Assembly (NCBI GenBank): GCA_021819525.1
Contig: JAKAQW010000006.1
Location: 1-46,783 of the forward strand
Length of the DNA stretch: 46,783 nt
Direction: 5' to 3'
From: Actinomycetes bacterium
Lineage (GTDB): Bacteria > Actinomycetota > Acidimicrobiia > Acidimicrobiales > UBA8190
The notes under the pieces: generated by a model
Databases searched by the model: none
What the model saw: the letters and a program-made list of their open reading frames with translations, nothing else
Told to the model about the DNA's origin: nothing
Program-made: the position numbers and the translations under genes
Part shown: positions 23,978 through 32,564 of the stretch, piece by piece
Layout: each line of letters opens with the position of its first letter
Numbering within the stretch: position 1 is the first letter of the stretch

Positions 23978-25093
23978 TCACCGGTCTCGTGGCGACCCAG
24001 ACGGGTCCCCGCTCGCGCCGATCGGTGTGTCTCTCGGAGCGAATTGCCGGTGCCTGGCGCCGCGGTGGCCTCGTGACCCGAGCGAGCTGGTCCACCCGGC
24101 GACGTGGAGCCCGGCAGTGACCGCCCACAACGCGACGGTCAGGCCAGCCACGGCGTCTGCAATGGTGACGACGACCGGCGCGTGCAGGATCTTCCCGGCG
24201 GCGAGACTGCCGAGCGCGAGCACCGCCGAGGAGAAGGCGGGCGGCCAGGGTGCAGCGGTGGAGATCCTGCGGATCCCGAGCAGCCACCAGATGCTCCACC
24301 CGACCACGAGCACCGCCAGCGTCGAGGCGAACAGCCAGGTCACGACCGCCGCGACGTGGAGATCGCTGCTGAGCGCCACGGGCCACAAGCCCTTGCGTGG
24401 GCCGGCGGCTGCCCCCATCGACGCCGCAGCGAGCCCCCCACACCCCGCCGCGATCCACCAGAGCACCCTGGGACGGCCGCGGCTGCCCCGAGCGACGACG
24501 TCGGCGCTGGCCGCGGCGCAGATCGCCCAGTAGCCGGCAGTGCCCACCACGGCACCGGCGAGCGAGAGCCACGCCAGCACGTCGCGCTCGACGCCGCCCG
24601 TGTGGGCAACGCCGGTCGCGGCCGCGATCCCTGCACCGAGCACGGCAGCGGGGGCCAGGAACCAGCCGCCGTCGACTGGGACCGGGCGACCGCCCCTGGC
24701 CACGGAGACCACGAAGCGGGCGCCGCAGACGGCGGTGCTCAGCCAGGCAGCCGCCAGGAACGCGGGGGCGACGACGGCACGGGGCACGCCTTCTTGGGTG
24801 GCCAGCCCGGTGGCCACGACGGCCAGGCCCAGCGGCACGGTCAAGGTGCCGCTTTGGGCGCCGGGGCGGCCGGGTCGTCGCCACAGAGCGGCGAGCCAGT
24901 GGCGCCAGTTGGCCCGATGCCGGGCTGCGGCGCTCGCGGCGATCCAGGCGGCCTCGCCGACGGCCAGCCAGAGCAGCGGCTCGCTGAGCCCGACCAGCCC
25001 GCACATCCCGGCCACGCGCGACGCCCCGCCGGTCGCCATCACCGCGCCGTAGGGAAGCTCGACGGCGATCCGCCGTGCGCTGTCACCGCTCAT
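23978..25093 (-). CDS. TehA/SLAC1-family (TDT) membrane transporter or anion channel
   Basis: The 371-residue protein is almost entirely hydrophobic, with about ten predicted transmembrane helices. It begins with an ELPYGAVMATGGASRVAG segment like the first helix of the tellurite-resistance/dicarboxylate transporter (TDT) family that includes TehA and plant SLAC1. These proteins conduct anions or export small acids. ATG 25093 is chosen because GGAG lies 9 nt upstream; the frame is open further upstream. A polar tail of about 35 residues ends the protein. Family assignment rests on topology and the first helix, so it is moderately secure. Confidence 0.72.
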   Translation of the reverse strand: MSGDSARRIAVELPYGAVMATGGASRVAGMCGLVGLSEPLLWLAVGEAAWIAASAAARHRANWRHWLAALWRRPGRPGAQSGTLTVPLGLAVVATGLATQEGVPRAVVAPAFLAAAWLSTAVCGARFVVSVARGGRPVPVDGGWFLAPAAVLGAGIAAATGVAHTGGVERDVLAWLSLAGAVVGTAGYWAICAAASADVVARGSRGRPRVLWWIAAGCGGLAAASMGAAAGPRKGLWPVALSSDLHVAAVVTWLFASTLAVLVVGWSIWWLLGIRRISTAAPWPPAFSSAVLALGSLAAGKILHAPVVVTIADAVAGLTVALWAVTAGLHVAGWTSSLGSRGHRGARHRQFAPRDTPIGASGDPSGSPRDR

Positions 25094-25121
25094 CGGTCGG
25101 GCTCCGCCTCGTGCCTTGGCC

Positions 25122-25170
25122 CCTGGTGGGCGACGGGGTCGATGGTGCCTGGTGGGCGACGGGGTCGATC
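25122..25170. repeat. 22-bp direct repeat between divergent genes
   Basis: A 22-bp sequence starting CCTGGTGGGCGACGGGG is present at 25122-25143 and 25149-25170, a 27-bp period, in the gap between the TehA/SLAC1-like gene and the RNase Z gene. It could hold promoter elements for either gene. Confidence 0.7.
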
Positions 25171-25239
25171 GTAAGTGCTGCACGGACGTCGCTCCCAGGT
25201 TGGTGCCATCACCGGTCACCAGCGGCGAGACTGGCGGTC

Positions 25240-26166
25240 ATGCGCGAGCTCGTCGTCCTGGGCACGGCCAGCCAGGCACCCACCCGGCACCGCAACCACA
25301 ACGGCTACCTCCTCCGCTGGGACGGTACCGGGGTTCTCTTCGACCCCGGTGAGGGCACCCAGCGCCAGATGACACTGGCTCACGTGGCTGTCTCCGCCGT
25401 CCACCGCATCTGCGTCACGCACTTCCACGGAGACCACTGCCTCGGGCTGCCCGGTGTGGTGCAGCGGCTGTCGCTCGACGCGGTGGACCATCCGGTGGAG
25501 ATCTGCTATCCGGCCGGCGGCCAGATCTACGTGGACCGGTTGTTGGGCGCCTCGGTGTTCGAGGTGCGGGCCGACGTCCGCCTGCGCCCGGTCCACAGCG
25601 CCGGCACGGTCGACCCGGGGCCTCCCTATGCCTTGGTGGCCGAGCGTCTCGACCACGGGCCCGAGACCATCGGCTGGCGGCTGGTCGAGCCCGACGGACG
25701 GACCATGATGCCCGACCGGCTCGCTGCGGCAGGGGTGTCGGGGCCGTCGGTGGGCGAGCTGCAGCGCGCCGGGAAAGTCCGGAGCGCGACGGGGCGAGTC
25801 GTGCACCTCCACGAGATGAGTGTGGCCCGCCCGGGCCAGGTGATGGCCTTCGTCATGGACACCGGCCTCTGCGACGGGGCGTTCCGCCTCGCCGAGAGGG
25901 CCGACCTGCTGGTCTGCGAGGCGACGTTCGCCGAAGCCGACGCCGCCCTGGCCCGGACCTACCGTCATCTGACCGCACGCCAGGCGGCGCAGATCGCGCT
26001 CGAAAGCGGTGCCCGGCGGCTGGTCATCACCCACTTCTCCCAGCGCTACCCCGACGAACGCCGGTTGCTCGACGAAGCCCGTGCCGTCTTCCCCGGGGTC
26101 GTCGCCGCGCACGACCTCGAGCATGTGCCGGTGCCCGCTCGTCGTCCGCCGCTGGGGGATGCCTGA
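25240..26166 (+). CDS. rnz: Ribonuclease Z (tRNA 3' processing endonuclease)
   Basis: The 308-residue enzyme cleaves the 3' trailer of pre-tRNAs. The zinc-binding signature HFHGDH is at residues 61-66 (THFHGDHCLGLPG). Further signatures are AFVMDTG, the EATF motif, HLTARQAAQIA and ITHFSQRY. Length is normal for short-form RNase Z. ATG 25240 gives the family start (MRELVVLGTASQAPTRHRNHN, split at 21 residues). In a genome where the tRNA-Pro here encodes its CCA, its role would lie mainly with tRNAs lacking CCA or in general turnover. Confidence 0.93.
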   Translation: MRELVVLGTASQAPTRHRNHNGYLLRWDGTGVLFDPGEGTQRQMTLAHVAVSAVHRICVTHFHGDHCLGLPGVVQRLSLDAVDHPVEICYPAGGQIYVDRLLGASVFEVRADVRLRPVHSAGTVDPGPPYALVAERLDHGPETIGWRLVEPDGRTMMPDRLAAAGVSGPSVGELQRAGKVRSATGRVVHLHEMSVARPGQVMAFVMDTGLCDGAFRLAERADLLVCEATFAEADAALARTYRHLTARQAAQIALESGARRLVITHFSQRYPDERRLLDEARAVFPGVVAAHDLEHVPVPARRPPLGDA

Positions 26167-26253
26167 GGCCTGTCCCGCAGCGAGATCGGTCGGCTGACCA
26201 TGCAACCCTGGGACCACGCCGAAGTGGTGGGTACCACCAGCGCGGTGTCCCTT

Positions 26254-26324
26254 ACACGAGACAGCGCCACGACACGAGACAGCGCCACGACACGAGACAG
26301 CGCCACGACACGAGACAGCGCCAC
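26254..26324. repeat. 18-bp tandem repeat, four copies, in a 462-bp gap
   Basis: ACACGAGACAGCGCCACG is repeated at 26254, 26272, 26290 and 26308 (the last lacking one base). It lies between RNase Z and a hypothetical gene on the opposite strand. I see no gene or clear terminator in the rest of 26167-26628. Confidence 0.95.
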
Positions 26325-26628
26325 CTGGTCCAGCTGACGGCTCGCGATCCTCGAGGCCGGCCACCTCTCGTGGTGGGCGCCAGGGGAGGTGGCGAGCGGT
26401 GGGCCACCTGCAGCCAGGCGGCGTACGAGTGCGACGATCAAAGCAGAGCACCCGCCGCGCTGCGCGGTAAGAGCACGCCTCAGGACCCCTTGCGCGGTGC
26501 CCGCTCACTGGCTGACCACCCGATCGGGGAGCTCGAATGCTCTCGCCCGAGCAGCTCGCCAGAGCGGCCCAACCGGGCTGACGAGGCGGCCGGGCGCTGG
26601 CGCAGCTGGCTCGAGCCGGCAGCTGGCT

Positions 26629-27018
26629 TCAGCCGACCGTCTTCTCGATGTGCCGCACCAGCTTGTCCTCGACCTCGATGTTCCACGCACTCTCTGCGAC
26701 GTCGACGACGAGGAAGAGATCCGAGAGCAGCAGAGTCTCGAGCACAGCCACACCCAGATCCTGGAGCCACTTCCCGATGCCGATGCGCACCACGAAGTCG
26801 TCGGGATCGCCCGAGAGGGTGATGGTGAGCGCCCGGTCGGCGTCGACGACGCCGCGCAAGAAGCCGCCCTTCTTCGCCTGGATGACGGTGCCGTGGTTCG
26901 AGGCAGCCGACGTCTGGACGGTGAAGCCGTCACCTTTCAAGTACTGCTCGATGTCGTTCTGCAGGGCTCCCAGGTCGGTGCCTTTACCCGTGAACTTCTG
27001 GACTTTTTCTCCGATCAT
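26629..27018 (-). CDS. Conserved-looking hypothetical protein
   Basis: The 129-residue product has no motif I can name. It reads as a real compact protein: an N-terminal basic/helical part (GALQNDIEQYLKGDGF), a central stretch with QAKKGGFLRGVVDADRALTI, and a C-terminal IGIGKWLQDLGVAVLETLLL followed by an acidic-hydrophobic tail. The hydrophobic segment near residues 88-106 could be a membrane helix or a buried helix. AAAGG lies 7 nt before the ATG at 27018. It stands alone, convergent with RNase Z. The function is unknown. Confidence 0.75.
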   Translation of the reverse strand: MIGEKVQKFTGKGTDLGALQNDIEQYLKGDGFTVQTSAASNHGTVIQAKKGGFLRGVVDADRALTITLSGDPDDFVVRIGIGKWLQDLGVAVLETLLLSDLFLVVDVAESAWNIEVEDKLVRHIEKTVG

Positions 27019-27380
27019 GGAGGTGCCTTTCGCTGGGGCGGCGGCGCACCGGCGCTGACCATGTCGGCCGATTGGTGCTCCGCCGATCCGGTAGTGGTCG
27101 ACGTCTGCAGGCTAGTGGTGCACCGCGGCAGATCCTGGTCGCGGCGTCGCCAGACGCGGCGCTCCACTGGCGTGACGGGTACGGTGCCGAGCGAGACGGC
27201 GCCGTGGCGCTGCGTGCTGCGCTCCGTCAACGGGTGGCACGACGACGTGGAGAGCGGGCGGAGGCATCGGATCGTGACCGCCTCGGGCACCCACCGCGGC
27301 CTCGGCTCTCGGCGGTAGGCGTACCCGGCTATGGCTGACGGTGGAGCCACGACACGACCACCGAGGTGGGTGCTCGAGCG
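27019..27380. other. Intergenic region with no recognised feature
   Basis: This 362-bp stretch separates the hypothetical gene at 26629 from the peroxiredoxin gene. Open frames exist on both strands, but none has a plausible start signal or recognisable protein. I see no tRNA, no clear terminator hairpin and no tandem repeat in it. Confidence 0.5.
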
Positions 27381-27836
27381 CTAGTGGCGTGCTCGCAGCA
27401 CATCCAGCGCTCGGTCACCGTGGGATGCGAAGCGCAGCTCGGAGGCGAACGAGGCCAGGACGTGACGGTCTCGGTCGATCACGAACGTGGCCCGTCGGAC
27501 CGGCCCCAGCTTGAGACCGTCGGTGACCCCGAACAACTTGGCCACCGTGCGCTCCGGGTCGGCGAGCAGCGGATAGTCGAACCCGTGCTTGTCGGCGAAC
27601 CGGCGCTGCTTGGCCACCGGGTCGGCGCTGATCCCTACCCGGACGGCCCCGACTGCGGCGAACTCGGCCGCCAGGTCCCGGAAGTGGCAGCTCTCCCTGG
27701 TGCAGCCGAAGGTCATGGCCGCGGGATAGAAGAACAGCACCACCGGTCCACCTGCCAGCAGATCGCTCAGCCTGCGACTGGCACCTGTCTGGTCCGCCAG
27801 GGCAAAGTCGTCGACGAGATCGCCCGGAGCGAGCAT
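27381..27836 (-). CDS. Peroxiredoxin (BCP/AhpC-TSA family)
   Basis: This 151-residue thiol peroxidase reduces hydrogen and organic peroxides. The peroxidatic Cys is in FGCTRESC, the counterpart of the TPGCTxE motif, with a second Cys five residues later, as in atypical 2-Cys Bcp enzymes. The fold's FFYPAAMTFGCT and ATFVIDRDRHV segments are visible. The ATG at 27836 sits 6 nt after a -10-like TAGCCT, so the transcript is probably leaderless. The usual Pro two residues before the catalytic Cys in TPGC is replaced by Phe here, a small deviation. Confidence 0.9.
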   Translation of the reverse strand: MLAPGDLVDDFALADQTGASRRLSDLLAGGPVVLFFYPAAMTFGCTRESCHFRDLAAEFAAVGAVRVGISADPVAKQRRFADKHGFDYPLLADPERTVAKLFGVTDGLKLGPVRRATFVIDRDRHVLASFASELRFASHGDRALDVLRARH

Positions 27837-27842
27837 ACACCC

Positions 27843-27848
27843 AGGCTA
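27843..27848 (-). promoter_or_regulatory. Leaderless promoter -10 (TAGCCT) for the peroxiredoxin
   Basis: On the minus strand TAGCCT is followed by 6 nt and the ATG at 27836, the common spacing of leaderless genes in this window. Confidence 0.5.
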
Positions 27849-27903
27849 GCGGCTCGGATCCCACCACGCCCGGGCGCCGCCCACACGCGGTGCTGTCATG
27901 TCG

Positions 27904-27909
27904 TAAGAT
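27904..27909 (+). promoter_or_regulatory. Probable -10 (TAAGAT) for the desaturase gene
   Basis: TAAGAT lies about 70 nt upstream of the GTG start at 27980. That gene has a clear GGAGG ribosome site, so a leadered transcript is expected. Confidence 0.4.
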
Positions 27910-27979
27910 TCGGTGAGCCACTCGGCACACGCTCTCAGCACGACGAGCCGCCCTGGGCTTCTGCGCCAATGGAGGCTTC

Positions 27980-28915
27980 GTGCATTCGACCTTGCTCCAA
28001 CCGTCCCCGGCATCGGCTGTGGATCCCTGCCCCGCTGCCGGCCAACCCCCCGCGGTACGCCGCAACCAGCAGGCACTGACCCTGGCCATCGTGGTCGGCC
28101 CCGCGGTGGCCCTCCTGCTCACCGTGATGCTGCTGTGGGGGCGAGCGCTCGACCTCACCGACGTCCTGCTCGGGCTGGTGCTCTACCTCGTGTCGGGGTT
28201 CGGCATCACCGTCGGCTACCACCGGCTCTTCACCCACGGCGGCTTCAAGCCGAAGCGCATCCTCAAGATCGCCTTGGCCGTCGCCGGCTCGCTCGCCGTC
28301 GAGGGATCGGTCACGAGCTGGGTCGCTACCCACCGGCGCCACCACATGTTCAGCGACCAGGCGGGCGACCCTCATTCCCCGCACCGGTACGGATCGGGGC
28401 CCCTCGCCATGGTCCGAGGTCTCCTGTTCTCCCACGTCGGTTGGCTGTTCTCGTCGGACGTGTCGAACAGCGACCGTTACGCGCCTGACATCGTGCGCGA
28501 CCGCGACCTGCAACGCGTGTCACGGCTGTTCCCCCTCCTGGCCCTGGCCTCGCTGGCACTTCCCTTCGGCATCGGCTACGCCCTGTCCGGAACGCTGATC
28601 GGAGCCCTCATGGCACTGGTGTGGGCCGGCCTCGTCCGCATGGCACTCCTCCACCACGTGACCTGGTCGATCAACTCCCTGTGCCATGCCTTCGGGCGCC
28701 GATCTGAAGGGACCGCCGATCACAGCCACAACCTGTGGGTGCTCTCCGTCGTCTCGCTCGGTGAGAGCTGGCACAACGTCCACCACGCCCACCCGGCGTG
28801 GGCCCGCCACGGCGCCAGGCCCGGCATGGTGGACCCCTCCGCCTGGTTGATCCGAGGGTTCGAACGTCTCGGCTGGGCGACCAAGGTTCGCTGGCCAGAT
28901 CTCGCACCGGCCTGA
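27980..28915 (+). CDS. Acyl-CoA/fatty acid desaturase (membrane, di-iron)
   Basis: The 311-residue integral membrane enzyme introduces a double bond into an acyl chain, typically at delta-9. All three histidine boxes of the family are present: HRLFTH at 81-86, HRRHH at 118-122 and HNVHH near residue 258. Hydrophobic segments around residues 33-55, 60-80 and 185-225 form the membrane part. The GTG start is preceded by GGAGG at 5 nt. The desaturase would help adjust membrane fluidity. It stands alone, so electron donors are encoded elsewhere. Confidence 0.93.
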   Translation: MHSTLLQPSPASAVDPCPAAGQPPAVRRNQQALTLAIVVGPAVALLLTVMLLWGRALDLTDVLLGLVLYLVSGFGITVGYHRLFTHGGFKPKRILKIALAVAGSLAVEGSVTSWVATHRRHHMFSDQAGDPHSPHRYGSGPLAMVRGLLFSHVGWLFSSDVSNSDRYAPDIVRDRDLQRVSRLFPLLALASLALPFGIGYALSGTLIGALMALVWAGLVRMALLHHVTWSINSLCHAFGRRSEGTADHSHNLWVLSVVSLGESWHNVHHAHPAWARHGARPGMVDPSAWLIRGFERLGWATKVRWPDLAPA

Positions 28916-29054
28916 TCCACCCAGGCCCCCGGCTCCGTCTTCGCCTGCTCCTCCGAGCCGTCCCTTCAGAGTCCCAGCACGATCCATCACACTGCCCGCG
29001 TCAGGATCGCAGCCTGCTCCTCCGAGCCGCCCCGCCGGCATTGCTGCTCACGGT

Positions 29055-30239
29055 CTACGCCTTCGTCCAACCCTGCGCGGCGACCGGCAGGCCCGGATCC
29101 GACGACCCGGCACGGCCAGGGCGCCGGTGGGCTCGAGCCATCACGGCATCGAGCTCACGCACGCCCAGTGCGCCCACGGCGCGACCTCGGTCGACTGCCA
29201 CCGCCCACCGAGCCGAGTCGGGCCAGCGCCGCAGCAGCTCGATGAGCGGCTCGCCGGGGTCGCTCACCACTACCGATCCCACCGGCACAGCCAGATCCTC
29301 CACCCGCACGGCCATCTGCTGGGCAGCGGGGAGCGCTGCCAGAGGACCGAGGGCCACCAACCCGGTGGTGGCACCCCGCCAGTCGACGACGACCGCCAGC
29401 GGCCAGGGCCCGAGCGCTGCCCTTTGGGCCAGCACCTGGTGGACGGTCAACCACCCCGGTACGACGGTGGGTGCCATCGGTGACATCAGCGACGCGACCG
29501 GCCGGTCGCCGATGCTCGCGACCACCTTCGCCTGGCGCCGCTCGGCGCTCGCCCCGAACAGCACGAACCCGCCGGTCACCGCGATCCACAACCCTTCGAG
29601 GGCTCCGGCCGCCACCATCAAGTAGAGGCCGCCGATCGTGGTGGCCAATCCCACCACCTGGCCGATCCGGGTGGTGACGGCCGTAGCCCGCGCCCGGTCC
29701 GCCAGCAGGTGCCAGAGCAGGGCGTGAAGCATCCGGCCGCCGTCGAGCGGCGACGCCGGCAAGGCATTCAGCGCGGCGAGGAGCACGTTCAGCGCGCCGA
29801 GCCAGACCAAGGCGCCGGCGAGCAGCGCCGGGCTGCCTGCTGTCCGGGCAGCCAATCCCAGGCCCACCAGCCCAGCCCCGAGCAGGAGCGACACTGCTGG
29901 GCCGACGCCCGACAGCGTCAGCTCGGCCATGGGTGAGGCGGCCTCGCCGCCGATGTTCGTCACACCACCCAACGCCCAGATCACCACCCCGTGCACCGCC
30001 AGACCTTGGCGGCCGGCGACCACGGCGTGGCCGATCTCGTGGGCGACGATGGTGACGACGAAGGCTACCGAGGTGACAAGGGCCGCCAGCGCGTACCAGT
30101 CGCCGCTCAGGCCCGGCGACATGGCCGGCAAGATGCCCCGGTCCAAGCCGGCGGCCACCACCACGACCACGACGACCAGGCTCCAGTGCGCAGAGAGCCG
30201 GACACCGGCCACATGCCCCAGACGGACCCCTTCGCGCAT
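29055..30239 (-). CDS. Site-2-protease-like zinc metalloprotease (M50), with CBS-like C-terminus
   Basis: The 394-residue membrane protein has the zinc motif HEIGH at residues 67-71 within a transmembrane helix. The second M50 signature, NALPASPLDGGRM, lies at about 160-172. At least six hydrophobic helices cover residues 15-245. The C-terminal 130 residues form a soluble domain that resembles a degenerate CBS pair, as in SpoIVFB-related CBS-containing proteases. Such proteases cleave membrane-embedded substrates such as anti-sigma factors. No obvious substrate gene is adjacent. ATG 30239 has a GAGG-rich sequence directly upstream. Confidence 0.9.
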   Translation of the reverse strand: MREGVRLGHVAGVRLSAHWSLVVVVVVVAAGLDRGILPAMSPGLSGDWYALAALVTSVAFVVTIVAHEIGHAVVAGRQGLAVHGVVIWALGGVTNIGGEAASPMAELTLSGVGPAVSLLLGAGLVGLGLAARTAGSPALLAGALVWLGALNVLLAALNALPASPLDGGRMLHALLWHLLADRARATAVTTRIGQVVGLATTIGGLYLMVAAGALEGLWIAVTGGFVLFGASAERRQAKVVASIGDRPVASLMSPMAPTVVPGWLTVHQVLAQRAALGPWPLAVVVDWRGATTGLVALGPLAALPAAQQMAVRVEDLAVPVGSVVVSDPGEPLIELLRRWPDSARWAVAVDRGRAVGALGVRELDAVMARAHRRPGRAGSSDPGLPVAAQGWTKA

Positions 30240-30420
30240 CGACCCTCGTCTTCCTCGAACCGCTCGTCCACCTGCGACCGCTGTCGTCACCGATCGTGCC
30301 GGGGTGCTGCGCGCGACGCAACCCGCCGGCGCGCACAGCGCTCGCGCCATGCCGACCACCACCGGGCATTGGATCTCGACGATCGCGTGCCGTCCCACGC
30401 CAGGCACGTCCAGTCTGCCT

Positions 30421-30518
30421 CGATCGGGCCGCCAGCACCATGCGCAGCCCGCAGGGGCCATCGCGCAAGGCCGCACCGTCCCCACCCCGCCTCGGCGATC
30501 GGGCCGCCAGCACCATGC
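30421..30518. repeat. 23-bp direct repeat between site-2 protease and zwf
   Basis: A 23-bp sequence starting CGATCGGGCCGCCAGCACC occurs at 30421-30443 and 30496-30518, 75 bp apart. The 347-bp region 30240-30586 is otherwise without a gene and also contains one unit of the 56-bp duplication described next. Confidence 0.8.
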
Positions 30519-30526
30519 TGCCCGTC

Positions 30527-30638
30527 GTGGTCAGCGGGCCTGGCGCCACCCCCGGGCGAACGGCAGGCGCCACGCGCGCGGCGTGGTCAGCGGGCCTGGC
30601 GCCACCCCCGGGCGAACGGCAGGCGCCACGCGCGCGGC
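30527..30638 (-). repeat. 56-bp tandem duplication covering the 3' end of zwf
   Basis: A 56-bp unit starting GTGGTCAGCGGGCCTGG is present identically at 30527-30582 and 30583-30638. The right-hand copy encodes the last 16-17 residues and the TGA stop (30587-30589) of zwf; the left-hand copy is an untranslated duplicate. Confidence 0.97.
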
Positions 30639-32164
30639 GCGATCAGCGACTCGATGGCAGGTGGACCCCAACTGCCGGGGGGGTAGGCGAGCACAGGAGG
30701 CGGGGAGTCGATGAGCGGGGCGGACAGCTCCCAGAGCCGTTCGATGCTCTGCGCCGAATTGAACAGCGTCCGGTCGCCCACCATCGCGTCGTGGATGAGC
30801 CGCTCGTAGGCCTCCAGCACATCGCTCTCGTACCCGGTCTCGTGCAAAGCGAACTGGAGGCTCAGCTTGTCGAGGACCATTCCCGTCCCGGGCCGCTTCC
30901 CGTAGAACGACAGCGACAAGCGCGACGAGTCGGCCAGGTCGAAGGTGAGGTGGTCGGGGCCCTGGGCGCCCACGCCGGACCCGGCGGGGAACATGCTCTT
31001 CGGCGGCTCTCGGAAGGTGATGGAGATGATGCGAGCACCTTCGGCCATCCGCTTCCCGGTGCGGAGGAAGAACGGCACCCCGGCCCAGCGCCAGTTGTCG
31101 ATCTCGCAGCGCAACGCCACGAAGGTCTCGGTCTGGGAGCCCGGTGCCACCCCGGGAGTCTCCCGGTACCCGTCGTACTGCCCGCGCACCACGTGTGCTG
31201 GATCGACGGCGCCCATGGAGCGAAAGACCTTGTGCTTCTCCTCACCGATGGCGTCGGGCTCGAGTGCCGTGGGCGGCTCCATGGCCATGAAGGCCAGGAT
31301 CTGGAACAGGTGGGTCACCACCATGTCCCGAAAGGCGCCGGTGGCCTCGTAGAAGCCGGCCCGGTCGTCGACCCCGAGGGTCTCGGGCACGTCGATCTGG
31401 ACGTGGTCGATGTGGTCGCGGTTCCAGATGGGCTCGAACAGCCCGTTGGCGAACCGGAAGGCCAAGATGTTGAGCGCGGCCTCCTTGCCCAGGAAGTGGT
31501 CGATGCGGAACACCTGGGACTCGTCGAACACCACGTGCACCGTGTCGTTGAGCTGGCGGGCGGTGTCGAGGTCGGTGCCGAAGGGCTTCTCCATGATGAT
31601 GCGCGCCCGCTCCACCAGGTTCGCCTCGGCCAGCAGCTGCACGACCTCGGCGGCGGCACGAGGCGGGATGCTCAGATAGTGCAAGTACCGCACGGCACCG
31701 CTCAGCTGCTGGCGGGCCCGGTCGACGGCGGCTCGCAGCCCGCCGGCCCCGGCGTGGTGCGGCACGTACGCCAGCGCCTCGACGAAGCGCCGGCGCTGCT
31801 CCTCGGTCACGTGCTTGCGGCCGAACTCCTCGCAGGCGACCAAGGCGAAATCCCGGAACCGGTCGTCGTCCAGGTCGTCGAGCGCGGTGCCGACCACGGT
31901 GCACGCCGGGAGCAGCCCCGCTACCGACAGGTGCAGCAGCCCCGGCAGCAGCTTGCGGCGCGCCAAGTCGCCGGTGGCCCCGAACAGCACCACCACGTGC
32001 GGGTCGATCAGCTCGGACGCACCCACCGGCTGGGTGAGGGGCGTCCTCGGAGCCTCGACCGCCACGGCTCGCAGCTCATCGCGCTGCGCACTGTCGCGCT
32101 GCACACTGTCCCGCTGCGCGCGGCCACCTCGCACACCCTCACGCTGCGCATCCTCACGCTGCAC
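30587..32164 (-). CDS. zwf: Glucose-6-phosphate 1-dehydrogenase
   Basis: The 525-residue enzyme oxidises glucose-6-phosphate to 6-phosphogluconolactone with NAD(P)+, the entry to the pentose phosphate or Entner-Doudoroff route. [15 protein letters not shown] is the nucleotide-binding motif. RIDHFLGKE holds the catalytic residues and IIMEKPFG is also present. The start GTG at 32164 is well supported by GGAGGTGA about 7 nt upstream, so the first 35 residues, which contain QRDS-type repeats, are translated although they precede the normal fold. The family partners (pgl, gnd, opcA) are not adjacent. The 3' end lies in a 56-bp duplication. Confidence 0.95.
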   Translation of the reverse strand: MQREDAQREGVRGGRAQRDSVQRDSAQRDELRAVAVEAPRTPLTQPVGASELIDPHVVVLFGATGDLARRKLLPGLLHLSVAGLLPACTVVGTALDDLDDDRFRDFALVACEEFGRKHVTEEQRRRFVEALAYVPHHAGAGGLRAAVDRARQQLSGAVRYLHYLSIPPRAAAEVVQLLAEANLVERARIIMEKPFGTDLDTARQLNDTVHVVFDESQVFRIDHFLGKEAALNILAFRFANGLFEPIWNRDHIDHVQIDVPETLGVDDRAGFYEATGAFRDMVVTHLFQILAFMAMEPPTALEPDAIGEEKHKVFRSMGAVDPAHVVRGQYDGYRETPGVAPGSQTETFVALRCEIDNWRWAGVPFFLRTGKRMAEGARIISITFREPPKSMFPAGSGVGAQGPDHLTFDLADSSRLSLSFYGKRPGTGMVLDKLSLQFALHETGYESDVLEAYERLIHDAMVGDRTLFNSAQSIERLWELSAPLIDSPPPVLAYPPGSWGPPAIESLIAPRAWRLPFARGWRQAR

Positions 32165-32206
32165 TTCACGTCACCTCCGAGCCCTCGGGCGCCTCGTCGT
32201 CTGCCG

Positions 32207-32505
32207 ATCCCGGGTGGCGGGCCGCCTCGTCGTCTGCCGATCCCCGGGTGGCGGGGCGCCGATCCCCGGGCAGTCGGCCCGATCCCCGGGTGGCGAGCCG
32301 CCGATCCCCGGGCAGGCGCCGGGCGCGTTGCGCCCACAGACGACCCTATGGTGGCGGCCCACCGCCGGGAGCATCCCGGTTCGCTTCGCATGGCGCTCCC
32401 TCCGGTGCCCAGTCGCCTGGTGGTGCCCAGTTCCCTGGTGGTGCCCGGTCGCCTGGTGGTGCCCGGTCGCCTGGTGGTGCCCGGTCGCCTGGTGGTGCCC
32501 AGCGG
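32207..32505. repeat. Repeat-rich gap: GATCCCCGGG elements and an 18-bp tandem array
   Basis: Between zwf and the GtrA-like gene, 32207-32310 holds five or six dispersed copies of a GCCGATCCCCGGG-like element. Then 32416-32505 holds five 18-bp units, three identical (CCTGGTGGTGCCCGGTCG) and the outer two slightly changed. The plus-strand frame through it is open but has no recognisable protein. No gene is visible in 32165-32564. Confidence 0.85.
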
Positions 32506-32564
32506 CAACGTAGCCACCGTTCCTGTGAAGAACCTGGCAGGCTACGAGGTCGCCAGGTAGTGGC

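Noticed and set aside
27072-27338. Small plus-strand frame upstream of the peroxiredoxin gene region
   Set aside because: Composition is typical of random GC-rich frames and there is no start signal.
30296-32560. 754-residue plus-strand open frame
   Set aside because: It is antisense to zwf along most of its length and repetitive at both ends; zwf is unmistakable with a strong ribosome site.
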